From Galbula dea (Eukaryota; Chordata; Aves; Piciformes; Galbulidae): a stretch of DNA of 64,000 nt. Positions 12,870 to 23,309 of the stretch are shown one piece after another. The position numbers and the translations under genes were made by a program. The notes below the pieces were generated by a model, which had not been told where the DNA came from, did not search any database, and was given only the letters and a program-made list of their open reading frames with translations. Location of the stretch: positions 36,136 to 100,135 of the forward strand of contig VWZX01005787.1 in the NCBI GenBank assembly GCA_013399015.1, in the 5' to 3' direction. Positions within the stretch are counted from its first letter, which is position 1, and the number at the start of each line of letters is the position of its first letter.

Positions 12870-13023
12870 GAGATGGTCTAGTGGGTAAGATTCAGCGCTC
12901 TCACTCCCGGAAGCTGGGTTCAATTCCCAGTCAGGGAAGCTTTGTTGTGACCTAGTCTTAGGGAATCCTACTGCAGCAGGGGGGTTGGACCTTAGAGGTC
13001 ACTTCCAACTCCTAACATACTGT
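12870..13023 (+). mobile_element. tRNA(Glu)-headed SINE with CR1-type 3' tail
   Basis: Seen: a tRNA-like head (12873-12939) is followed at once, from about 12942, by about 80 bases matching the CR1 3' terminus: 'gtgacctagtct' then 'agggaatcctactgcagcag' then 'ggttggacc', and finally 'cttccaactcctaacatactgtg'. That tail is the class found on the CR1 copies at 13216-13455 and 40121-41344. The unit lies inside the minus-strand CR1 in the opposite orientation, so it is a later insertion. The tail has lost about ten bases ('agatgatctt' region) and carries only one terminal octamer. No target duplication is obvious. Known: the passerine family TguSINE1 has a tRNA(Ile)-derived head and a CR1 tail, so the architecture has a precedent, but the head here is Glu-type. 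Inferred: it was mobilised in trans by CR1 protein. Confidence 0.8.
12873..12939 (+). pseudogene. tRNA-Glu(CTC)-like head of the SINE
   Basis: The sequence follows vertebrate tRNA-Glu: an A-box region 'tggtctagtgggtaagattc', anticodon loop CTCTCAC with anticodon CTC at 12900-12902, a T arm whose 5-bp stem (CTGGG/CCCAG) is intact around TTCAATT, and a 3' acceptor strand 'tcagggaa'. The B box reads GGTTCAATTCC. The 5' acceptor strand ('gaagaga') does not pair with the 3' strand, and the anticodon stem has mismatches, so this is not a working tRNA gene. It supplies an internal pol III promoter-like A/B box pair to the SINE. Confidence 0.8.
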
Positions 13024-13215
13024 GGTAGTCAAGCAGGACCTGCCTTTCATAAATCCATGCTGGCTAGGCCTGATCACATGGTTGTCCAGTACTTGCTGTG
13101 TAATGGCACTCAAGATGATCTGTTCCTTAACTTTCCCTGGTACCAAGGTCAGATGTATCAGTATACAGAGCAAACTTATCATTAGTGTATGCTTAGGCTC
13201 TGCATGAAAACTGTA

Positions 13216-13455
13216 GCAGATCTAGGAGGTTCCATGTGAATACAAGAAAAATATTTTCCCCAGTTCAGGTACTGGAGCACTGGAACAGACTGCTCAGAGT
13301 GGTTGGGGAGTCTCCTTCTATGGAGATATCAAAACCCATCTGGACCCTTTCCTGTGTGACCTGGTCTAGGGAATCCTGCTGTGGCAGTGGGCTTGGACTA
13401 GGTGATCTTTCAAGGTCCCTTCCAGCTTCTAACATTCTGTGATTCTGTGATTTAA
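13216..13455 (+). mobile_element. CR1 LINE 3' end
   Basis: It runs from 'tctaggaggttccatgtga' through 'tactggagcactggaacagactgctc' and 'gtgacctggtctagggaatcctgctgtggcag' to 'acattctgtgattctgtga'. This is the same tail class as the SINE just upstream and the copies at 15.2, 19.2, 41.3, 48.0 and 49.6 kb. Only about 240 bases survive. About 57 bases (13159-13215) of unassigned sequence separate it from the old minus-strand CR1. Confidence 0.9.
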
Positions 13456-15211
13456 AAGAGAAAGTTTTGCTGACAAAAAGTATAAATTTAGAAACCTGAA
13501 TCTACTTTAGCTATGCTTAAAAGGGCTGGTCTCTGCTTTCTTTTATTGTCTTCTTACCTAAAAAGCCAAAGAAGATAGAGGCAGTTCACAGTTCTCTGAT
13601 AAGAATATATGTATAGGTGTCCGCTTAGAATTCTTTGCAGTTAATGAAGATATGGGACATTTTTCAGCTCACTTATATTGGACTCCAACCTAGATGGAGG
13701 TGACTAACTTTGCAGGCTCTAGTGGCTGCCTCAGACAGACCTCCATCTTCCTCTAGTGTGGGAAGGACATCTTAAATGCATATGAACAGGCAATTTAATT
13801 AAGATCCTGGTGATATAATAGAAGTTTATATAGGTAAGTCTTCACAGACTTCACAACATTCCTGGTGAAAGGAAAATATGGTCTTTTCTCTGGCCATAGA
13901 GATATAGAATGGAGTATAAATACGTGTACAGAAGGATTGTGAGTCTCCATATTCTCTGGCCACCTCTCAACAGAAGATCCTATGGACTACATAGGTTTAA
14001 TACAGTTCTGCACACAAAGACTAGACACAAAATCTCTACTAGATACCCTGTTAAACTATCAATAATTTGAAAATGTGAGATGGTTTCTGGTAGGAACATA
14101 AGTTTTGTGTTCTAGAAAATGCAAGATTAATTGAAACTCTGCATGGCCATTGCTGCATTTTTCTCATAAATTCTGTTGCAATTGAGGATGGAAGTAAAGA
14201 TCAAGCCTATTAAAGAAATATTTTTTCTATGAACTCAATGGCCTGAGCTGTCACTTCTTCCTCACCTGGAAGAAAGAGGGATTTGCTGTCAAAGCATCAA
14301 ACATCACTTCAGCAGCAGTGAAGTAACAAAATGATCTGTCTGCTGTGGTCTGGGTGCTGAGTTCCTGCTCCTTTCATGGGCAATTTGTCCACATCTATTG
14401 CAACTGTTTTCTTGAGCGTCTTGGCAACTGTCAGTGGACTACATTGAGAACATCAGTTCAGGAGTGATCCATGTTATATGGAAAACATCCTGTTCTTCAG
14501 CAGGAAATCTTCATAAGGACTTCTACAACTGCAGCTGAGCTGGTTCTTATTTGCAATACTACACTTATTAAACAGCCTATAGCATCCAGCCACCTCCATG
14601 CATCTGCATGGGGCTGGAGGAGATGAACATTTCTTTGATGACTTGTTAGACTTGTGGCCACATTCATCATATAGGAGCCCCCAAGGCCTGAGAAGAGGTC
14701 ATCTGAGAATGTGGGGGGTAGTGGTGGGTAAACAGAGAGATTTTCTACTTATTTTATGAATTATTACAGTATCTTTTCTTTCTTTTTTGTCTTTTTTCTC
14801 CAATACTCCCTTTGTCTTCGATTACTTGTGATAGGAATTAATTTGTTCCCCAAGTCTGTAGAGAGCTGCATTGAATGGAAGTGATTTAAGGACCAAGACA
14901 GCATGTAGATAACAGGAAGAATAACTGCATTTTGTTTTTATATTTATTTTTTACTTCTGAAAGATAAGAAAAAGTTGAGATGGAAAGTTTTCATATTTGT
15001 GAAAACATTTTTTTTCAGAGGTTTTCAGACAACAATGAATTAAACAGATGAAAAAAAGCCAGTAAAAACTGGGAAAATATTGTTATAAACAAGAATTTCC
15101 AAAATACATTTCCATCTGGCTGAAAGCCGCTTTCATTCTTTTTTTCTAATCTTGTTTTTAGCTAAATAACTTGTAGCAAAGCCTCTCAGCAGATTTGGAG
15201 CTATCCCTCTG
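13456..15211. other. Unique sequence, nothing recognised
   Basis: AT-rich, with no CR1, LTR or RNA gene and no open frame long enough to notice. T-rich runs occur near 14760-14820 and 14930-15010. Confidence 0.45.
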
Positions 15212-15495
15212 ATCACAGAATTTCAGAATGGTAGGGGTTGGAAGAGATGTCAAAAGATCATCTAGTCCAACCCCCCTTCCACAGCAGGTTTCCCTAGATC
15301 AGGTCACACAGGCATGTGTTCAGATGGGTTTTGAATATCTCCAGAGAAGACGACTGCCCAGCCACTCTGGGAAGTCTGTTTCAGTGCTCTGGCACCCTCA
15401 CTGGGAAAAAAATTCTCACCAGGGTAGAGCAAAGAGGCAGAAGAACCTCTCTTGACCTACTAACCACACCCCTTCTAATACACCCAAGAATCCCA

Positions 15496-16651
15496 GTGGC
15501 TCTCTTGGATACAAGAGCACACTGCTGGCTCATGGTCATTCTTCCATCTACCAGGACTCCCAGTTCCCTTTTCCCTTCACTGCTCTCCAACAGGTAAGTC
15601 CCCAACCTATACTCACTCATACAGGGGGCTGGTCTTTCCCAGGTGCAAGACTCGACACTTGGCCTTGTTCAATTTCATTCAATTTTTCTCTGCTCAGCTC
15701 TCCAGTCTGTCAAAGTCTCACTGAATGGCAGCAAACCCCTCTGATGTGTCAGCCATTTCACCCAGTTTAGTGTTGTCAGCAAACTTGCTGACAGAGTTCT
15801 CAGGTTGTCAATGAATATANNNNNNNNNNNNNNNNNNNNNNNNNNNNNNNNNNNNNNNNNNNNNNNNNNNNNNNNNNNNNNNNNNNNNNNNNNNNNNNNN
15901 NNNNNNNNNNNNNNNNNNNNNNNNNNNNNNNNNNNNNNNNNNNNNNNNNNNNNNNNNNNNNNATGCAGTTATGTCCTCATAAAAGGCTATCAGGTTGGTC
16001 AAACATGACTTCCCCTTGGGAAACCCATGCTGACTGCTCCCTTATACTTGATACGCCTAGAGACAGAGTGAAGGATAAAGTGCTCCATCACCTTTCCAGG
16101 GACAGAGGTGAGGCTGACCAGNGTGGCTCTCTTGGATACAAGAGCACACTGCTGGCTCATGGTCATTCTTCCATCTACCAGGACTCCCAGTTCCCTTTTC
16201 CCTTCACTGCTCTCCAACAGGTAAGTCCCCAACCTATACTCACTCATACAGGGGGCTGGTCTTTCCCAGGTGCAAGACTCGACACTTGGCCTTGTTCAAT
16301 TTCATTCAATTTTTCTCTGCTCAGCTCTCCAGTCTGTCAAAGTCTCACTGAATGGCAGCAAACCCCTCTGATGTGTCAGCCATTTCACCCAGTTTAGTGT
16401 TGTCAGCAAACTTGCTGACAGTGTTCTCAGGTTGTCAATGAATATATCAAATAGTATCGGTCCCAGTACCAACCTCTGAGGGACTCCACTAGATGCAGTT
16501 ATGTCCTCATAAAAGGCTATCAGGTTGGTCAAACATGACTTCCCCTTGGGAAACCCATGCTGACTGCTCCCTTATACTTGATACGCCTAGAGACAGAGTG
16601 AAGGATAAAGTGCTCCATCACCTTTCCAGGGACAGAGGTGAGGCTGACCAG
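15496..16651. repeat. Near-exact tandem block, probably false duplication
   Basis: Bases 15496-16121 are repeated at 16123-16651, separated by a single N at 16122. The first block has 483 called bases plus a 143-N gap. The second has 529 bases, and the 46-base difference is exactly the stretch in the second copy that falls where the gap lies. I see one mismatch in the called bases (A at 15795, T at 16422). Both blocks share the same private deletions of this CR1. The pattern is what a scaffolder produces when two contigs from one locus are placed side by side. Confidence 0.8.
15820..15962. other. Assembly gap, 143 N
   Basis: A run of N inside the CR1. By comparison with the second copy of the block, only 46 bases are missing here, so the N count is not the true size. 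Confidence 0.97.
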
Positions 16652-17179
16652 TCTAGAGTTGCCCGGCTCCTTCTTCTTGCCCTTTTTTAAGACTGGAGTG
16701 ACATTTGCCTTCCGCCAATCCCCAGGCACCTCTCCTGTTCCCCAGGACTTACTAAAGATGATGGAGAGTGGTCTGGCAATGACATCCGCCAGCTCCCTCA
16801 ACACTCATGGGTGTATCTCATCAGGCGACATGGATTTATGGATGTCCAGATGGCTTAGCTGCTCCCTAACCCAGTCCTCATCAACCAAGGACAACCCTTC
16901 CTTTATCCTAAAATCATGTGGGGACTCAGGGGTCTAAGGTTCCTGAGGACAGTCTGTAACAGTATTGAGAGAGACAAAGAAGGCATTCAGTAACTCCACC
17001 TTCTTTAGATCATCTGTCACCAATGCACCCACCTCATTCAGCAGTGGGCCTACATTGCCCTTAGTATTCGTTTTTTGGGCAATGTATTTGAAGAATCCCT
17101 TCCTATTGCCCTTGACCTCCCTTGCAATGTTCCAGAGAGGCCTTAGCTTTCCTAATTGCCTCCCTACATTCTCTGGCAA
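16529..17179 (-). pseudogene. CR1 ORF2 fragment, region before and into RT
   Basis: Two minus-strand frames cover the part between endonuclease and RT and the first RT blocks. The frame at 16934-17179 carries EVKGNRKGFFKYI and ALVTDDLKKVELLNAFF, typical of CR1 ORF2 just before the RT. The frame at 16529-16804 carries GTGEVPGDWRKANVTPVLKK and VSLTSVPGKVMEHFIL. It then loses frame at about 16572, where roughly ten bases ('caatgacccc' in the 19180 copy) are missing, so it reads GFPRGSHV and stops instead of continuing through GFTKGKSCL. A stop and frame change separate the two pieces. It is not functional. Confidence 0.85.
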
Positions 17180-17300
17180 CTGTCTTATACTCTTCCCATG
17201 CGGTCAGTCCCTCCTTCCATGAACTCTAGACTCTCTTCTTCCACTGCTAAGGCCTTACTACTTAGTTGCTCTTACTCCTTAATTGCCCTTTCTCTCCATG

Positions 17301-19179
17301 AGGTAAAGCAAATCAGATAAGTTTGGCAAGGGACACCTGTTTTTGCCAGAAGGCCCTTTAAGCATCAGTTAACATTTTTTGTTTATGCATAGTACTATGT
17401 GATGGTGCTTGTCCTTATTGTGGAAAAAAACCCCACAACTGAAAAACCACATAAGAGTATTAACACAAAGGTACATACATATCCTAGCAATAACATAAAG
17501 TTTTGAGTAAGTACCAGGCATGGGTTTTTCCCCCTCTTAAACAGACTTAGTGATTTCAGTGGGAAATGTTCTTGCCTATCTGATACAGAATCTAGCCTTT
17601 TGAGTAATTGAGAATTTTTTAATTTTTTTCTTTTCAGATCTTACTTTGAAAAGAAGAATTCAGTAGTCAGAGCAGAGACTTGCATTAGGCTCTTGCTCAT
17701 CTTTGCCTTACTTTTCTTTGCACTACACTGTTCTAAATTAGGACACATAGCAAAGTGATTTTTTGAGACCAGAATGTTGATGTAAACCTGGAGAAGATCC
17801 GCTTGATAGGCACAAAATAAAAGGGAAGAGTAAGCCTATGTAGGAAGTTACTAGTTAAAGTGCATAAGACTTTAGAGTGGCTAAAGCAGAGTAACAGCAA
17901 CCTGAGCTGTGCCTGGCCCAGATCACACACTGCACTGAGAATAAAAAATGCCAAAGATATGCTTATTTATCTGCAGAAGTCTTCATTATTGCTACCTCCA
18001 TTAATGCCATCTCCATTATCCCTGTAAAATGTAGTTTTTAACCAAAGTGTATTGGAAACTATGACTGGGAGGGAAGGGTGAGGTTTCGCCTCAGAAACCC
18101 AACTATAAGTAAATGGTTTATTCACTTGGAAAGACAGATTCAGTCAGACGCCATAGGCCTTTTCAAGAAATAATGTAACCTATGATTGAAACAATCAAGA
18201 CTACCACTGCCACAGACAGACACAGCAGCAGTAAAATCATACCTCGCAGCCTACTCTGGGTTGAGACGGAAACATCACTGGAAGATGCATTTGCACTGCA
18301 GGTGTGAAATAGCATCACATGTCATAAGTTTGACTCTTTCAGATTTGGGAAAAAAAACCTTTTTTTTGAGTTCTCCCACTTTTAAAATTCTAATTTCCTC
18401 AAGAACTTTCAGCAGATTTGATGTTTTCTGTAGATATTTCAGGAACTTTTCAGAAGCAGCAACTTGCCACTGTCTTGCTGTTAGATGTTCTGTTTTGCAG
18501 GTGAAACAATCAAGCTGCTAACAGCAGAAGAATGATAAAATACCATCAGAAAGAAATAATTAGAAATGGCTAATATGCAAAATTTTTGAAAAATTGTCTT
18601 AATTTTTACAAGAATTCACTACTATATATGACAGGATGAAGACAGGGATAGGACAGGAAAGTACATTGCTTTCTTGATTTATTAAGACATCATGGGAGTA
18701 TGTAAATATTTAATTCTAGATTAAGTTAAGATTTATTTGGATAATTTCATTATACTTTTGTCTGTAGATTTCAGTTAAAAATCTTTTCTCACAGACTCTT
18801 TCTCTTAACAGATATATCAAAACATCACTATGTATTAATATATGTCATGGACTTTGATGGGATTTTCATCTACCATGATTATTATCCTCCAAGTCCACAA
18901 TTCACCATGTATACTATAGGAAAAAGGAGGAAAAAAGTACGTCAGGTATTCAGAACATTAGGTAACACTGAGGTTTGAAAGAATATAGGAATAGAATATC
19001 AAAAGAATCAAAAGAAAAAAAATAACATGCCATGTTTCAGTAAATCATTTTCTATGAACATAACATGCTAAATGATGGAGCAAAAAATGTTAACATGTGA
19101 GCACAGAGAATCTGTGCTGTAATGAGTGGCGTGCTAGGATGCACGGAATGTATACAAATGCATCGGGCATACATAATAA
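17301..19179. other. Unique sequence, nothing recognised
   Basis: AT-rich, no repeat identified. A T-rich tract with TTTTCAG at about 17625-17638 looks like a splice acceptor, but the frame after it is short with no donor I would trust. Confidence 0.4.
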
Positions 19180-20540
19180 GATCACAGAATCACAGAATAT
19201 TAGGAGTTGGAAGGGCCTTCGAGAGATCATCTAGTCCAACCCCCTTGCCACAGCAGGATTCCTTGTACCAGGTCACACAGAAGTGCGTCTAGACGGGTTT
19301 TGAATATCTCCAGAGAAGGAGACTCCACAACCTCTCTGGGCAGTCTGTTCCCGTGCTCCGACACCCTCACTGGGAACAATCTCTACGTGTATTCACATGG
19401 AATCTCCTATGCTTCAGCTTACAACCATTGCCCTTGTCCTGTCATTGGCTTCACTAAGAAGAGCCTAACGACATCCTCCTGACACCCACCCTTCACATAT
19501 TTAAAAGCATAAATGAGGTCACCCCTTAGCCGCCTCTTCTCCAAGCTAAATAAACCCAGCTCCCACACCCTTTCCTCGGAAGGAAGATGTTCCAGTCCAT
19601 TCATTATCTTGGTGGCTCTGTGCTGGACTCTTTCCAGCAGTTCCCTATCCTGCTTCAACTGAGGGGCTCGGAACTGGACACAAAATTCCAGACATGGCCT
19701 CACCAGGGCAGAGTAAAGGGGGAGAAGAACCTCTCTTAACCTAATAACCACAACCTTTCTAATACACCCCAGAATCCCATTGGCCTTTCTGGCCACAAGA
19801 GCACACTGCTGGCTCATGGTCATCCTTCCATCCAACAGGACCACCAGGTCCCTTTCCACTTCACTGCTCTCCAACAGGTCAGTCCCCAACCTATCCTGAT
19901 CCATGGGCTTGGTCTTTCCCAGATGCAAAACTCCACACTTGCCCTTGTTGAATTTCAATCAGTTTATCCCTGCCCAACTCTCCAGCCTGTCTAAGTCACA
20001 CTGAATGGCAGCACAACCCTCCGGTGTGTCAGCCACTCCACCCAGTTTAGTGTCATCAGTAAACTTGCTGAGAGCACACTCTGTTCCCTCATCCAGATTG
20101 TCAATGAATATATTGAAAAGTACTGGTCCCAGTACTGACCCCTGAGGGACTCCACTAGACACAAGCCTCCAACTGGACTCCATCCCATTGACCACAACTC
20201 TCTGACTTCTGTCCTTCAACCACTTCACAATCCACCTCACTAGCCAATCATCCAGACCACACTTGCTTAGTTTAGCTGCAAGGATGCTGTGGGAGACAGT
20301 GTCAAATGCTTTACTGAAATCAAGACAAGCCACCTCCACTGCTCTACCCTCATCTATCCACCTGGTTACGTCCTCATCAAAGGCTATCAGGTTGGTCAAA
20401 CATGACTTCCCCATGGTAAACCCATGCTGACTGCTCCCAATGACCCCCTTATCCTTGATATGCCTAGAGACAGGGTCAAGGCTAAAGTATTCCTGGGATG
20501 GAGGTGAGGCTGACCAGTCTGTAGTTACTTGGGTCCTGAC
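19180..20540 (-). mobile_element. CR1 LINE, long 3' portion with RT domain
   Basis: It starts with 'atcacagaatcacagaatat' and 'gttggaagggccttcgagagatcatctagt', runs through the C-terminal region, thumb and RT core, and stops at about 20538 within the N-terminal RT region ('ctgaccagtctgtagttacttgggtcct', after which the match ends). The element is therefore 5'-truncated at about 1.36 kb. A small deletion removes about 15 bases of 'gctccatcacctttcc' near 20491. The tail class is the same as that of the SINE at 12870. Confidence 0.93.
19419..20538 (-). pseudogene. CR1 ORF2 reverse-transcriptase remnant, one stop visible in RT core
   Basis: One frame on the minus strand carries the RT almost whole. 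Motif A reads LDFSKAFDTVSH with Asp intact, motif B reads SGVPQGSVLGPVLFN, and motif C reads FTDDTKLGG (CR1 normally FADD, both catalytic Asp kept). The only interruption from motif A to the thumb is a TGA at 19959-19961, just before KFNKGKCGVLHLGKT. Beyond it the thumb and C-terminal blocks continue in frame (LARKANGILGCIR-like, LYSALVRP, ERVQHRATKIM, LEKRRLRGDLIYAFKY) until a frameshifted end at 19419. The first 60-odd codons of the open frame upstream of 20540 are unrelated flank. Truncated and non-autonomous. Confidence 0.88.
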
Positions 20541-22596
20541 TACCAAATCAGATGCACAGTGCATGTTCTCATGGATACATTTAGAAAAATGATTTGGAAT
20601 TAAACATAAACAGTGCCCAGAAATGAGAGATAAAATAAATATGGAGAAGTACTCTGAGTTTGGAGAGGACTTTGTAGTAGCAGAGCAACATTTGCAGCGA
20701 GAAAGAGGGTCCATCCTGACCACTGGGAGAAAAATCATAATTTAATATCACTGATGCTCTACAGGGAGTTTCAGAGGTTCAGTCAGGAATTACTTTATTT
20801 TATTTTTAAGAAGCCATCTGCAGCATTCTGAAATATCTAAGATTTCAGATAATGATTTTAGAGTATAATTATGAAAGATGAACGGAAAATCTTTTTAGAA
20901 AAGGTCCACCTATCCCAGAAGCTTAGGGGGTTTTTTGTGGTTTTGGTTTTATGGTGAGGTTTGTGTTTTGGTTCTTTTTTTGTAGTTCATTTTAATATTT
21001 TATCTTCTGTGAATTAAAGGGCAGATCTATTGCCTTAAACATTCCAAATAACAGGGAATCCACCACATCTGCTGATGAAGTAATCAAATGTACTGCAACT
21101 GCCACTAATAGAATATTGGGTGTAATTTCAAGATTGAATTTCTTCTAGTTTTAGCTCTTGGACTTTCTTATTCTTGTGTCTGGAAAATTAAAATACCCTT
21201 TTCTCTACAGTTCCCTGCTATAAAAATTTTCCTTATGTCAGCAGCCATGCACAGTGCTTAAGTCATATGGACTCTTTTTATTTTTTATCCCCACATACAA
21301 ATTTATAATAGTTGTCTTCTATTTACAGAACTTTTTTTCTTACTTCATCTTATTTCAAGCAACCCCAAAAATTTAGTAGAAATTTATTATCAATGCTGAG
21401 TGACAGACAGAAATGAATTACTGCTTTTTTTAATTGACTACATTGGTTAGGAAAAAAAAAAAAAAAGAGGAACAACAAAATGCACTTCCAGAGGATTGTG
21501 TGTTATAAATGAAGTGTGGTCAAAATCAGTATAAATCATTGTGGCCAAAAGAGCTGAAATAACAGTTGGAAATATCTAATATTTTGTGTTGACATTTTCT
21601 GAAAAAAATATTGTCATTTTTGTTTCAAAGTGCCTTTGTATGTGGAGATTTGAACAACTTTTTCTTTCCATATAATTATAACAGTGACAGTATTTTCCCT
21701 GATATTTCCCATTTTGGTATTTTCTAAGTCCTTATCTGTTTGAATATCACACTGAAATCCCACATGATCTTGTATTTCTTATTTAGAGGTTAAATTTCAG
21801 TTGGTTTTATTTTTCACTGCAGTGTCTTCTATCTTTTAAATTTGATCCATAACTTCTGTTGATTGGTGTTGCACATTTTGTTTGGTCTATGAACATTGTT
21901 AGATTTTGAACCTTTGGTCAGGCAATTCCAAACACTCATCAATGCACTCATTACCAGTCATCTAAAAAGCATTATGGCATCTTCAGATTTTACTGGCAAA
22001 GATTTATCACATTGATACAAATGTTGAAGAGACCTTTATTAAGACCCTAACTACTTGGAGACTACATTAGAAGCAATCCAACTCATTTATTTCTCCCCAT
22101 TAAAAACTCAGTTTCAAGACCTGTCAGACAGGGAGTTTTAATCCACCTAATGTGTGGCCTGTTAATGCCATATAATGTAGGGGGGTTTGTAATCTAAATG
22201 TCATGTGGTACTAAATCAAATTCACTGGAGAAATCCAAGTATATTATGTCAACAGGATTGTCTTTATCAACCAGACCTAATGTAAAAAAAAAACCAAAAC
22301 ACATTTGTTTAACAAGAGCTACTTTCCATGCAAACCTGTTGATTGGCAGTAATTATATTTTTAATCTCTAATTCTTTGTTGACAGAGTCCTGAATTAACT
22401 GCTCTAATGGTTTGGCCAGACTGACATCTGACTAACCAGTTTACTGAGTCATATCTTCTGCTCCATTCAAATGTTGAGATTTTACTGGCAGTCATCCAAT
22501 CTCCAGGAAATTTCCTCAACTTTCTGAAAACTTGTTAAAATCTGATTTACAGGACAATCAGCTAACTCCTTTTAGATCTCTGGACATAATAGATAA
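20541..22596. other. Unique sequence, low-complexity tracts only
   Basis: Contains a T/G-rich tract at about 20927-20983 and a 15-base A run at about 21455-21469. No gene or transposon is recognised. Confidence 0.4.
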
Positions 22597-23309
22597 GGCT
22601 TGAGAGCAGACCCTGAGGAAAGAGACTTGGAGGTGCTCATGGATTAGAAGCTCAACATGAGCTGCGAGTGTGCTCTTGCAGTCCAGAGGTTCAACTGTAT
22701 CCTGGGCTGCATCAAAAGAAGCGTGGTCAGTAGGTTGAGGGAAGTGATTCTCCCCCTCTACTCTGCTCTCTTGAGACCCCACATGGAATATTGCATCCAG
22801 TTCTGGAGCCCCTATTGCAAGAGGGAGATGGAAGTGCTGGAGTGAGTCCAGAGAAGGGCCACAAGAATGACCAGAGGACAGGAGCACCTCTCCTATGAGG
22901 ACAGACTGAGACAGTTGTGGTTGTTCAGTCTGGAGCAGAGAAGGCTCTGAGGAGACCTTCTTGTGTCCTTCCAGTATCTGAAGGTGGCCTACAAGAAAGC
23001 TGGTGAGGGACCTTTTATGATGTCAGGTAGTAATAAGACTAAGGGGAATGGATGCAAGCTAGAGGAGGATAGTTTTAGATTAGACATTAGGAGGAAGTTC
23101 TTCACTGTTAGGGTGGCGAGACTCTGGAATAGGTTGCTCAGAGAGGTTGTGGAAGCCCCATCCCTGGAAGCTTTTAAGGCCAGGCTTGATGGGGCTCTGG
23201 GCAACCTAATCAAGTGGAAGGTATCCCTGCCAGGCAGGAGCTTGGAACTAGATGATCTTTAAGGTCCCTTCCAACTCCGATAATTCTGTGATTCTATGAT
23301 ATTATGAAC
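22597..23309 (+). mobile_element. CR1 LINE 3' portion
   Basis: The 5' edge lies around 'ggcttgagagcag', followed by the RT thumb and C-terminus. The frame at 22657-22845 reads FNCILGCIKRSVVSRLREVI then LPLYSALLRPHMEYCIQFW, and ends at a TGA just after EMEVLE where CR1 continues with RVQ. The frame at 22963-23262 reads FRLDIRRKFFTVRVARLWN. It ends with 'ttggaactagatgatctttaaggtcccttccaactcc' and 'attctgtgattctatga'. Its tail class matches the copies at 3748 and 43945. It is an older, mutated copy. Confidence 0.92.

Larger units (their letters stand above)
11775..13158 (-). mobile_element. Old CR1 LINE, interrupted by a SINE
   Basis: A long degraded CR1 on the minus strand. It starts at inverted tail octamers ('atcatggaatcatagaa'), passes through the C-terminal region and the RT thumb, and reaches the N-terminal RT region near 13060-13158 ('gtcaagcaggacctgcctttcataaatccatgctgg'). 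The RT motif C is decayed: the minus-strand frame at 12381-12587 reads KFADSTTLG where CR1 has FADDTKLG, so one catalytic Asp is gone. Frameshifts break the frame into pieces of at most about 90 codons. The element is split between about 12868 and 13024 by a plus-strand tRNA-headed SINE, and the CR1 resumes in register on the far side. Confidence 0.88.
15212..17300 (-). mobile_element. CR1 LINE, internally deleted, with assembly duplication
   Basis: The 3' end starts at 'gatcacagaatttcagaatgg' (inverted octamers) and the element reaches furthest 5' of any CR1 here, into the segment between the endonuclease and RT (minus-strand frame 16934-17179 with WNIAREVKGNRKGFFKYI). Compared with the copy at 19180-20540 it lacks about 310 bases after 15415, about 205 bases around 16491 (which carried RT motif A) and about 10 bases near 16572. 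A block of it occurs twice, 15496-16121 and 16123-16651, probably by misassembly, so the true element is shorter than the interval. The 5' boundary near 17300 is approximate. Confidence 0.88.

Noticed and set aside
12873..12939. A functional tRNA-Glu gene
   Set aside because: The 5' acceptor strand does not pair with the 3' strand, the anticodon stem has mismatches, and the CR1 tail follows directly. It is the head of a SINE.
17625..17757. Frame with a hydrophobic stretch after TTTTCAG
   Set aside because: It is about 40 codons, has no donor site at a sensible place and no other coding evidence nearby.
22558..22887. 109-codon minus-strand frame
   Set aside because: It is antisense to a plus-strand CR1 RT thumb and has no independent support. 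Similar antisense frames over the other CR1 copies were dropped for the same reason.
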